Below are positions 1 to 8,819 of a stretch of 64,000 bases of DNA, one piece after another; positions within the stretch are counted from its first letter, which is position 1, and each line of letters opens with the position of its first letter. The position numbers and the translations under genes were made by a program. Source of the DNA: Rhodobacteraceae bacterium HLUCCA12 (GTDB lineage Bacteria > Pseudomonadota > Alphaproteobacteria > Rhodobacterales > Rhodobacteraceae); NCBI GenBank assembly GCA_001314715.1, contig LJSV01000002.1:301533-365532 (forward strand), in the 5' to 3' direction. The notes under the pieces were generated by a model. The model made no database searches, was not told the origin of the DNA, and was given only the letters and a program-made list of their open reading frames with translations.

Positions 1-733
1 GGCGCGGCTGCGCGCGGCGGTCGAGGCGTCTCTGGCGCGGCTGGGCACCGATGTGATCGACATCTACCAGTTGCACTGGCCCAATCGCAGCTCTTACCAC
101 TTTCGGCAGAACTGGACCTATGCGCCCCCCGCCGCCACCGAGCGCGCGGGAATTCGCGCCAACATGCTGGAGGTTCTGACCGAGGCCGGGCGACTGGTCG
201 AGGAGGGCAAGATCCGCCATTTCGCCCTGTCGAACGAGACCGCCTGGGGCATGGCCAACTGGATCGCCCTGGCCGAGGCCAACGGCCTGCCGCGCCCGGC
301 CAGCCTGCAAAACGAGTATTCGCTGCTGGCGCGGCAGTTCGACACCGATCTGGCCGAATTATGCGCCTTGGAGGATGTGCCGCTGTTGGCCTATTCGCCG
401 CTGGCTGCGGGGCTTCTGACCGGCAAATATGCCGGCGACGTGGTGCCCGACGGATCGCGCCGCGCCATTCGCGAGGATCTGGGCGGACGGATTACGCCGC
501 GCGTGTTCGAGGCCGTGGCGGGCTATCTGGGCCTGGCGCGGGATCATGGCCTGGACCCGGTGCAGATGGCGCTGGCCTGGTGCCGGACCCGGCCATTTTC
601 CGTCATTCCGATCATCGGCGCGACCAGCGTTGAACAGTTGCAGCGCGAATTGCCCGCCGCAAGCCTGACCCTGAAGCCCGAGGTGCTCAAGGCGATCGAT
701 GCCATGCACAAGGTGATCCCGATGCCCTATTGA
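1..733 (+). CDS. Aldo/keto reductase (Tas-type), 5' end outside window
   Basis: NADP(H)-dependent aldo/keto reductase; 243 residues are visible in the frame that begins at base 2, and the N-terminal third, with the catalytic Asp/Tyr region, lies upstream of the window. The visible part has the barrel segments typical of the E. coli Tas subgroup: LGTDVIDIYQLHWPNR, then GKIRHFALSNETAWG, LQNEYSLLAR, LLAYSPLAAGLLTGKY and the C-terminal cofactor-binding stretch IPIIGATSVEQL. It ends at TGA 731-733 and faces the convergent dehydrogenase gene 58 bases away. Substrate cannot be told from sequence. The family call is secure; the Tas subgroup is by remembered similarity. Confidence 0.88.
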   Translation, partial: ARLRAAVEASLARLGTDVIDIYQLHWPNRSSYHFRQNWTYAPPAATERAGIRANMLEVLTEAGRLVEEGKIRHFALSNETAWGMANWIALAEANGLPRPASLQNEYSLLARQFDTDLAELCALEDVPLLAYSPLAAGLLTGKYAGDVVPDGSRRAIREDLGGRITPRVFEAVAGYLGLARDHGLDPVQMALAWCRTRPFSVIPIIGATSVEQLQRELPAASLTLKPEVLKAIDAMHKVIPMPY

Positions 734-791
734 CCGCCCGGCCGGGGCTGTTCGCTGATTGGCGCCCTTGTCCGCGCCGTCGGCGGACGTG

Positions 792-1748
792 TCAGACCGG
801 GTTCGGAAGGGCGCGACCGTCGCGATGGGCGATGGCGTTTTCCAGCGCCATGAGGCCCATCTCGACCCGCACCTCAAGCGCCGCGGTGCCCAGATGCGGC
901 AACAGCACGACATTGTCCAGATTGCGGAGTGCCTCGGGCACCTCGGGCTCGTTCTCGTAGACATCGAGCCCGGCACCGCCGATCCGGCCCTGTTGCAGCG
1001 CCGCGATCAGGGCGGCTTCGTCGATAATGTCGCCGCGCGCGATATTCACCAGATGCGCGTGTGGTTGCATCGCATCCAAGGCGGCGGCGTCGATCATGTG
1101 GCGGGTTTCGGGCGTGGCCGGCGCGGCGACCACCACGATATCGGCGGCGGCCATGACCTCATGCAGGCTCGGCAGGGCGCGCGCGTCGGGCAGGACGGGC
1201 AGGGGGCGCGGCGTGCGGGTGTGATAGACCACCGCCATGCCGAAGCCGAAATGCGCGCGTTTCGCGATCGCCTGGCCAATCCGGCCCATGCCGATCACGC
1301 CCAGAACCTTGCCGCTCAGGTGCAGGCCCAGCATCTGCGTCGGATGCCAGCCCCGCCACTGCCCCGAGCGCACCAGCCGCTCACCCTCGGCGGCGCGGCG
1401 CGCGCTCATCAGCATCAGGGTCAGGGCGATATCGGCGGTGGCATCGGTGACGGCGCCGGGCGTGTTGGTAACGGCAATGCCCGCAGCGCGCGCGGCGCCG
1501 GTATCGATATGGTTATAGCCCACACCGAAATTGGCCAGAAGCCGGGTGCGCGGGGCAGGCACGGCAGACAGGATGTCGGCGCTGAACCGATCGCCCAGGG
1601 TCGGCAGGATGATGTCCTGGGTCGCCAGCGCCTCGGTCATCTCGGCCTCGGACATGGGGTCGGTGCTTTGGCGCACGCTCACGTCGAACCCCTGGCGCGC
1701 CGCCTCAAGGACCGGCTTGGGCAGCGGGCGTGTGATCAGCAGTTTCAT
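792..1748 (-). CDS. D-isomer-specific 2-hydroxyacid dehydrogenase
   Basis: NAD(P)H-dependent reductase of 2-oxoacids, of the glyoxylate/hydroxypyruvate reductase type; 318 residues, the family's usual length. The nucleotide-binding GMGRIG is at residues 153-158, followed by the catalytic signatures VNIARGDIIDEAAL (Arg), ENEPEVP (Glu) and LLPHLGTAA (His). I take ATG 1748 as start: its A is the last base of the upstream csaA stop (TGATG), implying translational coupling; a TTG three bases earlier would add one Met. It is the last gene of the minus-strand run YbjN protein-proC-csaA. The actual substrate is not determined by the sequence. Confidence 0.9.
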   Translation of the reverse strand: MKLLITRPLPKPVLEAARQGFDVSVRQSTDPMSEAEMTEALATQDIILPTLGDRFSADILSAVPAPRTRLLANFGVGYNHIDTGAARAAGIAVTNTPGAVTDATADIALTLMLMSARRAAEGERLVRSGQWRGWHPTQMLGLHLSGKVLGVIGMGRIGQAIAKRAHFGFGMAVVYHTRTPRPLPVLPDARALPSLHEVMAAADIVVVAAPATPETRHMIDAAALDAMQPHAHLVNIARGDIIDEAALIAALQQGRIGGAGLDVYENEPEVPEALRNLDNVVLLPHLGTAALEVRVEMGLMALENAIAHRDGRALPNPV

Positions 1749-2083
1749 CAATGCATCCTCGCGCCGTTCGGAACCGGGCGCTCGGGGCCGATCAGGACGA
1801 CATGGCCATCCGCGTCGGCCAGTCCCAGAACCAGAACCTCGGACATGAAGGGCCCGATCTGGCGCGGGGCAAAGTTGACGACTGCCAGGACTTGTCGCCC
1901 GATCAGCGCATCGGGATCGTAATGCGCCACGATCTGGGCCGAGGATTTCTTCTCTCCGATCTCGCTGCCGAAATCGACGCGCAGCTTCAGCGCCGGTTTG
2001 CGGGCCTCGGGGAAGGGCTCGGCATGGGTGATGGTGCCCACACGAATATCGACCTTCTCAAAGTCGTCGAAACCGATGGTCAT
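1748..2083 (-). CDS. csaA: CsaA-like tRNA-binding protein
   Basis: Small OB-fold protein of 111 residues matching the CsaA / EMAP-II-like tRNA-binding family, described as a dimer with chaperone or export-related activity in Bacillus. Diagnostic stretches are VDIRVGTI near the N-terminus, EARKPALKLRVDFG, KKSSAQIVAHY, LIGRQVLAVVNF and the C-terminal VPNGARM. The length is that of the whole family, so this is not a fragment of MetRS or PheRS. It overlaps proC by four bases (ATGA) upstream and the dehydrogenase by one base downstream, so all three are probably co-transcribed. The cellular role in this organism is unknown. Confidence 0.9.
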   Translation of the reverse strand: MTIGFDDFEKVDIRVGTITHAEPFPEARKPALKLRVDFGSEIGEKKSSAQIVAHYDPDALIGRQVLAVVNFAPRQIGPFMSEVLVLGLADADGHVVLIGPERPVPNGARMH

Positions 2084-2892
2084 TGTCCCAACTCCCTTGA
2101 TCGGTCGGCCGCAGCGGCAACGGCCCGGCGCAGCAGGGCGGGAAAGCCGGTGTCGTCGTCCATCAAGACCGACAGGGCGGCGGCGGTGGTGCCGCCGGGG
2201 CTGGTGACATTGGTGCGCAACTGCGCCGGATCGGTGCCCGACTGGACGGCCAGTGCCCCGGCGCCCGCCACCGTGGCGCGCGCAAGCTCCAGCGCCATGT
2301 CGGGGGCAAGCCCCTGTTCGACCCCGGCGGCCGCCAGCGTTTCGATCAGGTGAAACACATATGCCGGACCCGAGCCGGACACGGCCGTCACCGCGTCCAT
2401 CTGGGTTTCATCGTGCAACACGACGGTCCGGCCGACCGCGGCCATCAACTGGCGCGCCATGTCCAGCGCGCCCGGCGTGACCTGCGCATTGCCGATCAAC
2501 GCCGTGATCCCCTGGCCGATGGCGGCGGGGGTGTTTGGCATGGTGCGCACGATCGGGCTGGACGCGCCCAGCGTTTCGGCCAGCCGGGCCAGCCCGACGC
2601 CCGCGGCGATTGATACGAACACCGTCTGCCCGCCGCCCATCGACTGCAACTGTGGCAGTGCCGCGCCCATCATCTGCGGCTTGACCGCGATCACCACCAC
2701 GGCCGGATCGTCAGGCAGAGGGGCATTCAGATGGACACCGGTGCCGCGCAGCCAATCGGACGGGGCCGGGTCGATCACATGAACCGAATCGGGCTGCAGG
2801 AAGGACTTCAGCCAGCCTTCCAGCAGGGCCGACCCCATCTTGCCGCATCCCAGCAATACCAGCCCGCGGGCGTTGAGTTCCGTCAATTCCAT
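2080..2892 (-). CDS. proC: Pyrroline-5-carboxylate reductase
   Basis: Last step of proline synthesis: NAD(P)H-dependent reduction of 1-pyrroline-5-carboxylate to proline in the cytosol. 270 residues, normal length. The Rossmann motif LGCGKMGSALLEGW is near the N-terminus; VKPQMM and VRTMPNTPAAIGQG follow, and the C-terminal dimerisation/active-site region carries AVSGSGPAYVF and the family signature around NVTSPGGTTAAAL. It starts 24 bases after the YbjN gene on the same strand and overlaps csaA by four bases, so it sits in a four-gene operon. No leader regulatory element is visible. Confidence 0.95.
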   Translation of the reverse strand: MELTELNARGLVLLGCGKMGSALLEGWLKSFLQPDSVHVIDPAPSDWLRGTGVHLNAPLPDDPAVVVIAVKPQMMGAALPQLQSMGGGQTVFVSIAAGVGLARLAETLGASSPIVRTMPNTPAAIGQGITALIGNAQVTPGALDMARQLMAAVGRTVVLHDETQMDAVTAVSGSGPAYVFHLIETLAAAGVEQGLAPDMALELARATVAGAGALAVQSGTDPAQLRTNVTSPGGTTAAALSVLMDDDTGFPALLRRAVAAAADRSRELGQ

Positions 2893-2916
2893 CGCATCCC
2901 CCTTGTCGGGGGCAGA

Positions 2917-3420
2917 TTAGGCGCGGCCGTAGCCCTGTGCAATGGCCAGCTTGATCGCGCTTTCAGGTGCACGATCGGCCCAGGCGACCAACTGGAACGC
3001 CGGATAGAACCGCTCGCAACTGGCGACGGCGGCGCGGATCATCTGGTCGATCTGTTCGGGCGCGGCGACCTGTTCGCCTGTCAGCAGCAGCCCGTATCGC
3101 CAGACCATCAGCCGCTGTGCCGCCCAGTAGGTGAACGCGCCCGACCAGCTGAGATCGTTGGCGGCGTTGATGACCTCGAACATCTGCGGCAGCCGGGCCT
3201 CGGGCGGTTCCATCTCGAAGGTGCAGATCAGCCGCAGGGTTTCATCCGCGCCCGACCAGGCCAGCGTCAGCGCATAGCTGCGCCACTGCCCCTCGACCGC
3301 CATGGCGATCTGGTCGTCCCCGACGCGGTCGAAGTCCCAGGCACGATGCTCGGCCAGGGTTTCGACGATGTCGATCGGGTGGATGTCATCGGTCAGGAAG
3401 TGGTCCGCGGACAGAGTCAT
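2917..3420 (-). CDS. YbjN domain-containing protein
   Basis: Cytoplasmic protein of 167 residues with the YbjN fold (related to type III secretion chaperones): IDIVETLAEHRAWDFDRVGDD starts the domain, followed by the alternating strands that end in LICTFEMEPPEA and the helix LPQMFEVINAAND. I chose ATG 3420 (MTLSADHFLTDD) because the frame further upstream lacks any YbjN similarity and runs into the divergent promoter region. It is first in the run leading to proC, csaA and a dehydrogenase. The molecular function is not established; in enterobacteria YbjN affects motility and stress traits. Confidence 0.85.
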   Translation of the reverse strand: MTLSADHFLTDDIHPIDIVETLAEHRAWDFDRVGDDQIAMAVEGQWRSYALTLAWSGADETLRLICTFEMEPPEARLPQMFEVINAANDLSWSGAFTYWAAQRLMVWRYGLLLTGEQVAAPEQIDQMIRAAVASCERFYPAFQLVAWADRAPESAIKLAIAQGYGRA

Positions 3421-3497
3421 GGCCCGGCCTTTCTCTGATCTAGCCGTATGTGGGCGCGCACCCACAACAAGCTGAGGTAATGGCAAGAACCGGCGGT

Positions 3498-3513
3498 AGG
3501 TCGGTTCCGACCT
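3498..3513. promoter_or_regulatory. Inverted repeat between YbjN and DUF2852 genes
   Basis: AGGTCGG-TT-CCGACCT, two perfect 7-base arms with a 2-base centre, lies in the 296-base region between the divergent genes at 3420 and 3717. The region is clearly poorer in GC than its surroundings. It could be an operator or a short hairpin in the YbjN leader; no regulator is encoded next to it. Confidence 0.35.
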
Positions 3514-3653
3514 TACTAGATATGGTGTGGGAAAAGCGAAACCCTGTAAAGGAAAAATTTCTGTGGACAACATCTGGCCGGTTGTCGGGATCGCGCGCGG
3601 TGCACATCGAACCGGGGAGCCAAAAACCTGTTCCGGGGGCCTTGAAATAGGGC

Positions 3654-3683
3654 TTGCATTCTCCATGTATGTAAATGTAAATA
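3654..3683 (+). promoter_or_regulatory. Candidate promoter of DUF2852 gene
   Basis: TTGCAT at 3654-3659 and an AT-rich TAAATA at 3678-3683, 18 bases apart, sit 34 bases upstream of the ATG at 3717. The TTGC-type -35 resembles those of the stable RNA genes in this window. Proposed by eye; the -10 could be shifted by one or two bases. Confidence 0.35.
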
Positions 3684-3716
3684 ACATTAACACCAGTCAA
3701 ATGAGGAGACCTGCAA

Positions 3717-4115
3717 ATGACGGCAATCGCAACCTGGCCCGGACGCGCAGAAAGCTGGTTGGACGAGCGTGGCAAGGCCGCGTGGATCGCGGCCATGGTG
3801 GTCGGGTTCATCGTGTTCTGGCCGATCGGCCTGGCGCTTTTGGCATACATGATCTGGGGAAAGCAGATGTTTGGAAAATCCTGCAAGGGACGCGCGCGCC
3901 TGTCGCGTGGTACCATCACGGCCAGTTCGGGCAACTCGGCCTTCGACGCCTACAAGGCCGACATGCTCAAGCGGCTGGAGGATGAGCAGGCGGCCTTTGG
4001 CGCGTTCCTGGATCGTCTGCGCGAGGCTAAGGACAAGGCCGAATTCGACGCTTTCATGGATGAGCGGACGGGCAAGTCCACTCAGCCCCCGGCGCAAGAG
4101 GCCCCGGCAACCTGA
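3717..4115 (+). CDS. DUF2852 domain-containing membrane protein
   Basis: Protein of 132 residues of an alphaproteobacterial family of unknown function (DUF2852). After a short N-terminus ([17 protein letters not shown]) there is one strongly hydrophobic segment at about residues 23-43 ([21 protein letters not shown]), then IWGKQMFGK and a soluble, charged C-terminal half rich in Asp, Lys and Glu that may form a helix ([22 protein letters not shown]). The start at 3717 is supported by the GAGGAG motif 12 bases upstream. It is a single gene, closed by a strong hairpin terminator. Confidence 0.82.
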   Translation: MTAIATWPGRAESWLDERGKAAWIAAMVVGFIVFWPIGLALLAYMIWGKQMFGKSCKGRARLSRGTITASSGNSAFDAYKADMLKRLEDEQAAFGAFLDRLREAKDKAEFDAFMDERTGKSTQPPAQEAPAT

Positions 4116-4137
4116 TCCGGCACGACCGAGCCCCCTC

Positions 4138-4173
4138 AAACACCCGGCCCCCCGCGGTCGGGTGTTTGCTTTT
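4138..4173 (+). terminator. Rho-independent terminator after DUF2852 gene
   Basis: AAACACCCG at 4138-4146 pairs with CGGGTGTTT at 4159-4167, and the stem can extend three more pairs inward; GCTTTTG follows. It lies 22 bases after the stop at 4115 and before nadD, so nadD probably has its own promoter. Confidence 0.75.
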
Positions 4174-4252
4174 GTGCAGGGTGCTTTGCCCTTTTCCTTG
4201 CCCCGTTTTCCCGGCATGGTCGCGCGCGGAGATCGGCAAGGATGGATGGGTG

Positions 4253-4882
4253 ATGCGCTGGCGCGACCCTTTTGCGGCCCCGGGCCAGGTGGTGGGTCTG
4301 TTCGGCGGATCGTTCGATCCGCCGCATCTGGGCCATGTGCATCTGTCGCGCGAGGCGATCAAGCGGCTGGGTCTTGATCAGCTATGGTGGCTGGTCAGCC
4401 CCGGAAACCCGATCAAGCCCGACCCGCCCGCCCCGCTGGAACGGCGCATGGCCGCGGCGCGGACGCTGGTGCAGCATCCGCGCGTTCGCATTACCGATAT
4501 CGAGATGCGCCTGGGCACACGAGCGACAGCGGACACGCTGACGGCCCTACGACAGCGCTATCCGGGGGTGCGTTTCGTCTGGGTCATGGGGGCGGACAAT
4601 CTGGCGGGCCTGCATCGCTGGGATCGCTGGCAACAGATCGTCGAATCGGTGCCGATCGCGGTCTTTGCCCGGCCGGGCCAGCGTCTGGCCGCGCTGACCT
4701 CGCGTGCCGCGCGGCAATACGCGGATCGGCGCCTGCCCGGCACAGCGGCCCCGGCACTGGGCCATGCGCGGGCGCCCGCCTGGATCTATCTCGACATGCC
4801 AATGCGACGCGAGTCGTCGACCGCGCTCAGGGCATGTCGGCAGGCAGCCTGCAGTAAGGCTGGAAAAAGCGATACTGCCTGA
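4253..4882 (+). CDS. nadD: Nicotinate-nucleotide adenylyltransferase
   Basis: Transfers AMP from ATP to nicotinate mononucleotide in NAD synthesis. 209 residues. The N-terminal [18 protein letters not shown] holds the (H/T)xGH nucleotidyltransferase motif, [11 protein letters not shown] the substrate loop, [17 protein letters not shown] the central region, and ESSTALR the C-terminal SSTxxR motif. ATG 4253 is chosen because it stands just before the conserved domain and follows an AAGGATGG purine stretch; longer frames add unrelated residues through the terminator hairpin. The last 16 residues after the SSTxxR motif do not look conserved. The usual partner rsfS is not adjacent. Confidence 0.93.
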   Translation: MRWRDPFAAPGQVVGLFGGSFDPPHLGHVHLSREAIKRLGLDQLWWLVSPGNPIKPDPPAPLERRMAAARTLVQHPRVRITDIEMRLGTRATADTLTALRQRYPGVRFVWVMGADNLAGLHRWDRWQQIVESVPIAVFARPGQRLAALTSRAARQYADRRLPGTAAPALGHARAPAWIYLDMPMRRESSTALRACRQAACSKAGKSDTA

Positions 4883-5004
4883 CATAGGATTGACCAAGGT
4901 TCGACATGCGGAGGGCCATCTTTGGCGACAAGGTCCGGTCAAGCCCGCGTTCGGGATTGCGCCGTTTCGGCCCGGTTGTCGGTATGCCAGTTCAAGGGAA
5001 TGTC

Positions 5005-6513
5005 ATGGCCCCATTTGCCCCCCATGTGACGCGCAGAAGCCTGCTTTGCGGGCTGGCGGCCACGGCGGCCCTGCCGGCGGCCGCACGCGCGCCCGAACGG
5101 TCGCTTTTCCCGCGCGCGCGGGCAAGCGTGCGTGGCCCTGTCAACGGGTTGGCGGCCCATTCGGCCGAACGCCTGCTGCAAGACGCCGATCTGGGCGGCG
5201 CAACCGGGTTCATCGCCATCGATGCCGAAAGCGGCGACGTTCTTGAGGAATACGGCGCCGATACCGCCCTGCCGCCCGCAAGCGTCGCCAAGGCCGCGAC
5301 GGCCATGTTCGGATTGCACACTCTGGGCATGGAATACCGCTTCCTCACCCGCGTTCTGGCGCGCGGCGGCGCAGTGACCGGTGGCGTCTTGCGCGGCGAT
5401 CTGGTCTTGCAGGGCGGCGGCGATCCGATGTTGCAGACCGAGGATCTGGCCCGCCTCGCCGATCGACTGGTTGACAGCGGGCTGCGCCGGGTCGAGGGGC
5501 GCTTTCTCGTCGACGAAAGCGCCTTGCCCAGGATCGGGGCCATCGCCCCTGACCAGCCGGTCGAGGCCGGATACAACCCGGCAATCTCGGGGCTGAACCT
5601 GAACTACAACCGCGTGCATTTCCAGTGGGCCCGCAGCGGCGACGGGATGGAGCTGACGATGGATGCACGCTCGCCGCGCGAGGTGCCGCGTGTGTCGGTG
5701 ATCGGGATCGAGGCGCAGGAAAGGGCCATGCCGGTCTATACCTACGACGAGCAGGCCGAGCGCGAATTCTGGACCGTGTCGCGCGCAGCCCTTGGCAACG
5801 GCGGCTCGCGCTGGTTGCCTGTGCGGCGTCCGGGGCCCTATACGGGCGATGTGCTGCGCGCGTTGCTGGTTGCGCGCGGCTGCACCGTTCCGGCGCCCCA
5901 GCGGGCCACGGGCGCGGGCAGCGGCGCGATTCTGGCCGAGCATCGTTCCATGCAGATGAGCGAATTGATGCGCGTCATGCTGCGATACTCCACCAATCTT
6001 GCCGCCGAATGTGTCGGCCTGTCGGCCGCCCGCCGGCTGGAACCCGGCACGCATGGATTGCAGCAATCGGGGCAAGCCATGACGCGGTGGCTGACGCGGC
6101 ACTACGGCGTGCGCAACCTTCAGTTCGTCGATCACTCGGGGCTTGGCGATACGGCGCGGGTGACGGCCCGGTCCATGGCGGAATTCTTTCTGGCAGCCGG
6201 GCGCGAGGGCATTCTGCCCGGTCTTTTGCGCCAGCATGTCATGCGCGACAGCCAGGGCCGCCCGATGGACAATCACCCGGTCGATGTGCGCGCAAAGACC
6301 GGCACCCTGAATTTTGTCAGCGGCCTGGGCGGATATGCGCAGACACCGGGCGGGCGCGACATCGTCTTTGCCATTTTCAGCGGCGATCTTGACCGGCGCG
6401 CGGCCATTCCGGTCGAGGCGCGCGACCGCCCGGCGGGCGCGCGCGGCTGGGCCCGGCGGGCGCGCGCCTTGCAACAGGGGCTGATCGAACGCTGGTCGGC
6501 GACCTACGGATGA
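5005..6513 (+). CDS. dacB: D-alanyl-D-alanine carboxypeptidase/endopeptidase (PBP4, S13 family)
   Basis: Periplasmic low-molecular-weight penicillin-binding protein that trims or cuts peptidoglycan cross-links. From ATG 5005, which has AAGGGA five bases upstream, it has 502 residues. The N-terminus TRRSLLCGLAATAALPAAARA looks like a twin-arginine-type signal peptide. The serine peptidase motifs are all present: SVAK at 93-96, STN at 329-331 and KTG at 431-433, with the large S13 insert between the first two. Being single after nadD, it may share that transcript. The exact activity (carboxypeptidase or endopeptidase) cannot be read from sequence. Confidence 0.92.
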   Translation: MAPFAPHVTRRSLLCGLAATAALPAAARAPERSLFPRARASVRGPVNGLAAHSAERLLQDADLGGATGFIAIDAESGDVLEEYGADTALPPASVAKAATAMFGLHTLGMEYRFLTRVLARGGAVTGGVLRGDLVLQGGGDPMLQTEDLARLADRLVDSGLRRVEGRFLVDESALPRIGAIAPDQPVEAGYNPAISGLNLNYNRVHFQWARSGDGMELTMDARSPREVPRVSVIGIEAQERAMPVYTYDEQAEREFWTVSRAALGNGGSRWLPVRRPGPYTGDVLRALLVARGCTVPAPQRATGAGSGAILAEHRSMQMSELMRVMLRYSTNLAAECVGLSAARRLEPGTHGLQQSGQAMTRWLTRHYGVRNLQFVDHSGLGDTARVTARSMAEFFLAAGREGILPGLLRQHVMRDSQGRPMDNHPVDVRAKTGTLNFVSGLGGYAQTPGGRDIVFAIFSGDLDRRAAIPVEARDRPAGARGWARRARALQQGLIERWSATYG

Positions 6514-6544
6514 CCCGTCCACCCGCCTTGCCACACGGGCCGGC

Positions 6545-8251
6545 ATGGACGATGGTCGCGCCCTGGCAACCGGGCGGGACCCTCGCGTGATACCAACCGA
6601 TCTTTTCGTTCTGCTGGGCGGCATCGGTCTGTTCCTCTACGGGATGCAGGCGCTGACGGCCGAGTTGCAGGTGATCGCCTCGGACCGGGCGCGCGCGGTC
6701 ATTCAACGCTTCGCGCGGCGGCCGCTGTCAGGGCTGGCGGCCGGGGCGGGCGTGACCGCCCTGGTGCAATCATCCAGCGCGACGATGGTCATGACCCTTG
6801 GCTTTGTGGGGGCGGGCATCCTGAGTTTCAGCCAGTCGCTGGGCATCGTTCTGGGCGCCAATATCGGCACCACCTTCACCGGCTGGGCGGTGATGGTGCT
6901 GGGGATCAATGTCAATCTGGGAACCCTGGCGTTTCCGGCCCTGTTCCTGGCCGGTCTGGGGCGCATCCTGCTGTCGGGGCCTGCCGCACGGATCGGCGGC
7001 GTCGTGGCCGGGCTTTGCCTGATTCTCATCGGCATCGACCTGATGCAGGACGGCATGACCGCGTTCGATGGCGTCCTGGACCCGCGATCGCTGCCCTCGG
7101 ACACGTTGGCGGGACGGCTGCAATTGCTGGTGCTGGGCATGGCGGCGACTGTCGTCACCCAGTCGTCCAGTGCCGGGGTGGCGGCGACGCTCGTGCTGCT
7201 GTCGGCCGGGCATGTTGCCTTTGGGCAGGCAGCGGCGCTTGTCATCGGCATGTCGGTGGGCACGACCTTTACCGGCATCCTGGCCAGCCTGGGCGGAAAC
7301 GCGGCAATGCGGCGCACGGCCCTGGCCCATCTGACGTTCAACCTGATCCAGGGCGCGGTCGCGCTGGTGTTGCTGGATCTGGCAACGCGGGGTGCGGACC
7401 CCGTGTTCGACATGATCGGCGGCCCGCTGGCGCTGGTTGTGTTTCACACGGGCTTCACCGTGCTGGGTGCTGCCGTGTTCCTGCCGGTGATCGCGCCCAT
7501 GGCGCGGTTCGTCGAATGGCTGGTTCCCGAAAAGGCGCTGGCGATCGAGCACGATCTGGACCCGCGCTTTCTGTCCGATCCGGCGGCGGCGCTGGATGTG
7601 GCACTTGCCGGAACGCGCAGGCAGATTGCCGGCCTCTTCGGCGACCTTGGGGCCGCGCTGGCGCCATCGCCGCCCGCCGGTGTCGGGCCGGACATCGCCG
7701 CGCAGACCCGCACCGCCGATGCCATTGGCAACTATCTGACGCAGATTGCGCTGTCCGAACAGGATCCGCGGCGGCGGCAACGCTTTGGGGAACTCATGGC
7801 GCTGCTCGATCACATGCGCCGGCTGATCCATCGCGCCACGCAACGCGACCGGATCGCGCTGGCGCTGACAGAGGCGTCGCTTTGCCGTGAGACCCGCTAT
7901 TTCGGCGCGATCCTGCGCCGCATCGCCCGGCACGAGGCGGAATTCGTGGCCGGCGATGCCGCCATTGCGCAAGACCACGCTGCAAGCTTGTCGCGATTGC
8001 ACCAGCGACTGACGCGGGCACAAGACCGCCTGTCCCGGCGCGAGGATGCCTTGCGCCGGCGCGTCCTGTCCAGCCGTGCCACACCGCCACGGCTTTTCGC
8101 GATCACTGACGCCATGCGCTGGCTGCGCCGCAGCGCGGCCCATGCCGAGCGCGTTCTGCACCATTTGCTGGCCGCGCAAAGCCAGGCCATCGCCGCGAAC
8201 GGTCCCGCAATGCCCGCGCCGGACGCGGGGCAATCGGGCGGAACGGGCTGA
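6545..8251 (+). CDS. Na/Pi cotransporter family protein with PhoU-like C-terminus
   Basis: Membrane protein of the NptA/YjbB group, which exports or imports phosphate with sodium. Two inverted Na/Pi-cotransporter repeats carry the signature QSSSA at residues 75-79 and 206-210, each followed by GANIGTTFTG or GMSVGTTFTG-type segments. After roughly residue 330 the protein is soluble and helical with the ExxxxR-rich character of PhoU-like domains. 568 residues from ATG 6545; GTG 6588 (VIPTDLFVLL) is an equally plausible start, as neither has a clear ribosome binding site. It lies 31 bases after dacB. Confidence 0.87.
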   Translation: MDDGRALATGRDPRVIPTDLFVLLGGIGLFLYGMQALTAELQVIASDRARAVIQRFARRPLSGLAAGAGVTALVQSSSATMVMTLGFVGAGILSFSQSLGIVLGANIGTTFTGWAVMVLGINVNLGTLAFPALFLAGLGRILLSGPAARIGGVVAGLCLILIGIDLMQDGMTAFDGVLDPRSLPSDTLAGRLQLLVLGMAATVVTQSSSAGVAATLVLLSAGHVAFGQAAALVIGMSVGTTFTGILASLGGNAAMRRTALAHLTFNLIQGAVALVLLDLATRGADPVFDMIGGPLALVVFHTGFTVLGAAVFLPVIAPMARFVEWLVPEKALAIEHDLDPRFLSDPAAALDVALAGTRRQIAGLFGDLGAALAPSPPAGVGPDIAAQTRTADAIGNYLTQIALSEQDPRRRQRFGELMALLDHMRRLIHRATQRDRIALALTEASLCRETRYFGAILRRIARHEAEFVAGDAAIAQDHAASLSRLHQRLTRAQDRLSRREDALRRRVLSSRATPPRLFAITDAMRWLRRSAAHAERVLHHLLAAQSQAIAANGPAMPAPDAGQSGGTG

Positions 8252-8258
8252 TCGCGGC

Positions 8259-8681
8259 TCAGGCGCGCATGTGACGCGCGCGCGCGCCGCGCTCGATCGC
8301 GGCGGCATGCAGCCGGTCGAGGTTGAGCTCAAATCGCAGCTCTTCCAGAAAGCGCAACTCGGTCTGCAACAGGCTGCCATCGGCGGCCGCCACGTCGCAG
8401 GCCAGTGCATAGGCAGTCTCATACAGGCGTTCGGGCAGGTTTGCGCGCACAAGGCCGAACAGGGCATCCAGCCCGTCCTCCTCTTCGAACAGGTCAAAGA
8501 CGGTCTGCGCCACGGTCTTGACCCGGTCGAAATCATAGCCCGAGAACACCGGCAACTGGTTGACCACCGCCTCGATCGCCAGAAGCTCGGCGGTGCGGAT
8601 CTCGCTGTCGGATACCGAGACCGCGATCAGCACCGCGATCAGGCTGTCTTGCGGCGACAGGGAATGAGGGGTGTTGGCCAT
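8259..8681 (-). CDS. TerB-like (tellurite resistance) domain protein
   Basis: Soluble all-helical protein of 140 residues resembling the TerB/DjlA metal-binding fold: SPQDSLIAVLIAVSVSDSEI opens the domain with the acidic AVSVSDSEIRTAEL segment, and CDVAAADGSLLQTELRFLEEL repeats the same pattern in the second half. ATG 8681 is chosen because the domain starts ten residues later; upstream frames are antisense to lysS. Conserved acidic residues (DSE, ADG) fit divalent cation binding as in TerB. It is convergent with the Na/Pi gene (7 bases apart) and divergent from lysS. Actual role unknown; no ter operon is nearby. Confidence 0.78.
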   Translation of the reverse strand: MANTPHSLSPQDSLIAVLIAVSVSDSEIRTAELLAIEAVVNQLPVFSGYDFDRVKTVAQTVFDLFEEEDGLDALFGLVRANLPERLYETAYALACDVAAADGSLLQTELRFLEELRFELNLDRLHAAAIERGARARHMRA

Positions 8682-8819
8682 GGCGGAATCCTGTGGTGAG
8701 GCTGAAGGGTGTTGTCTTTGCAGATTATTGACTGCACTGCGGCCCGGCAATAGGAAGCCTTGTCTGCAAAGCCCGGCTGGTACGGTTCCGGCCCGGATGT
8801 TCAAACGAAAGTGTGCTAC

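Noticed and set aside
3562..3570. Single TGTGGACAA, one mismatch from a DnaA box
   Set aside because: One isolated near-match without repeats, dnaA/dnaN or a strong AT-rich unwinding region does not make an origin.
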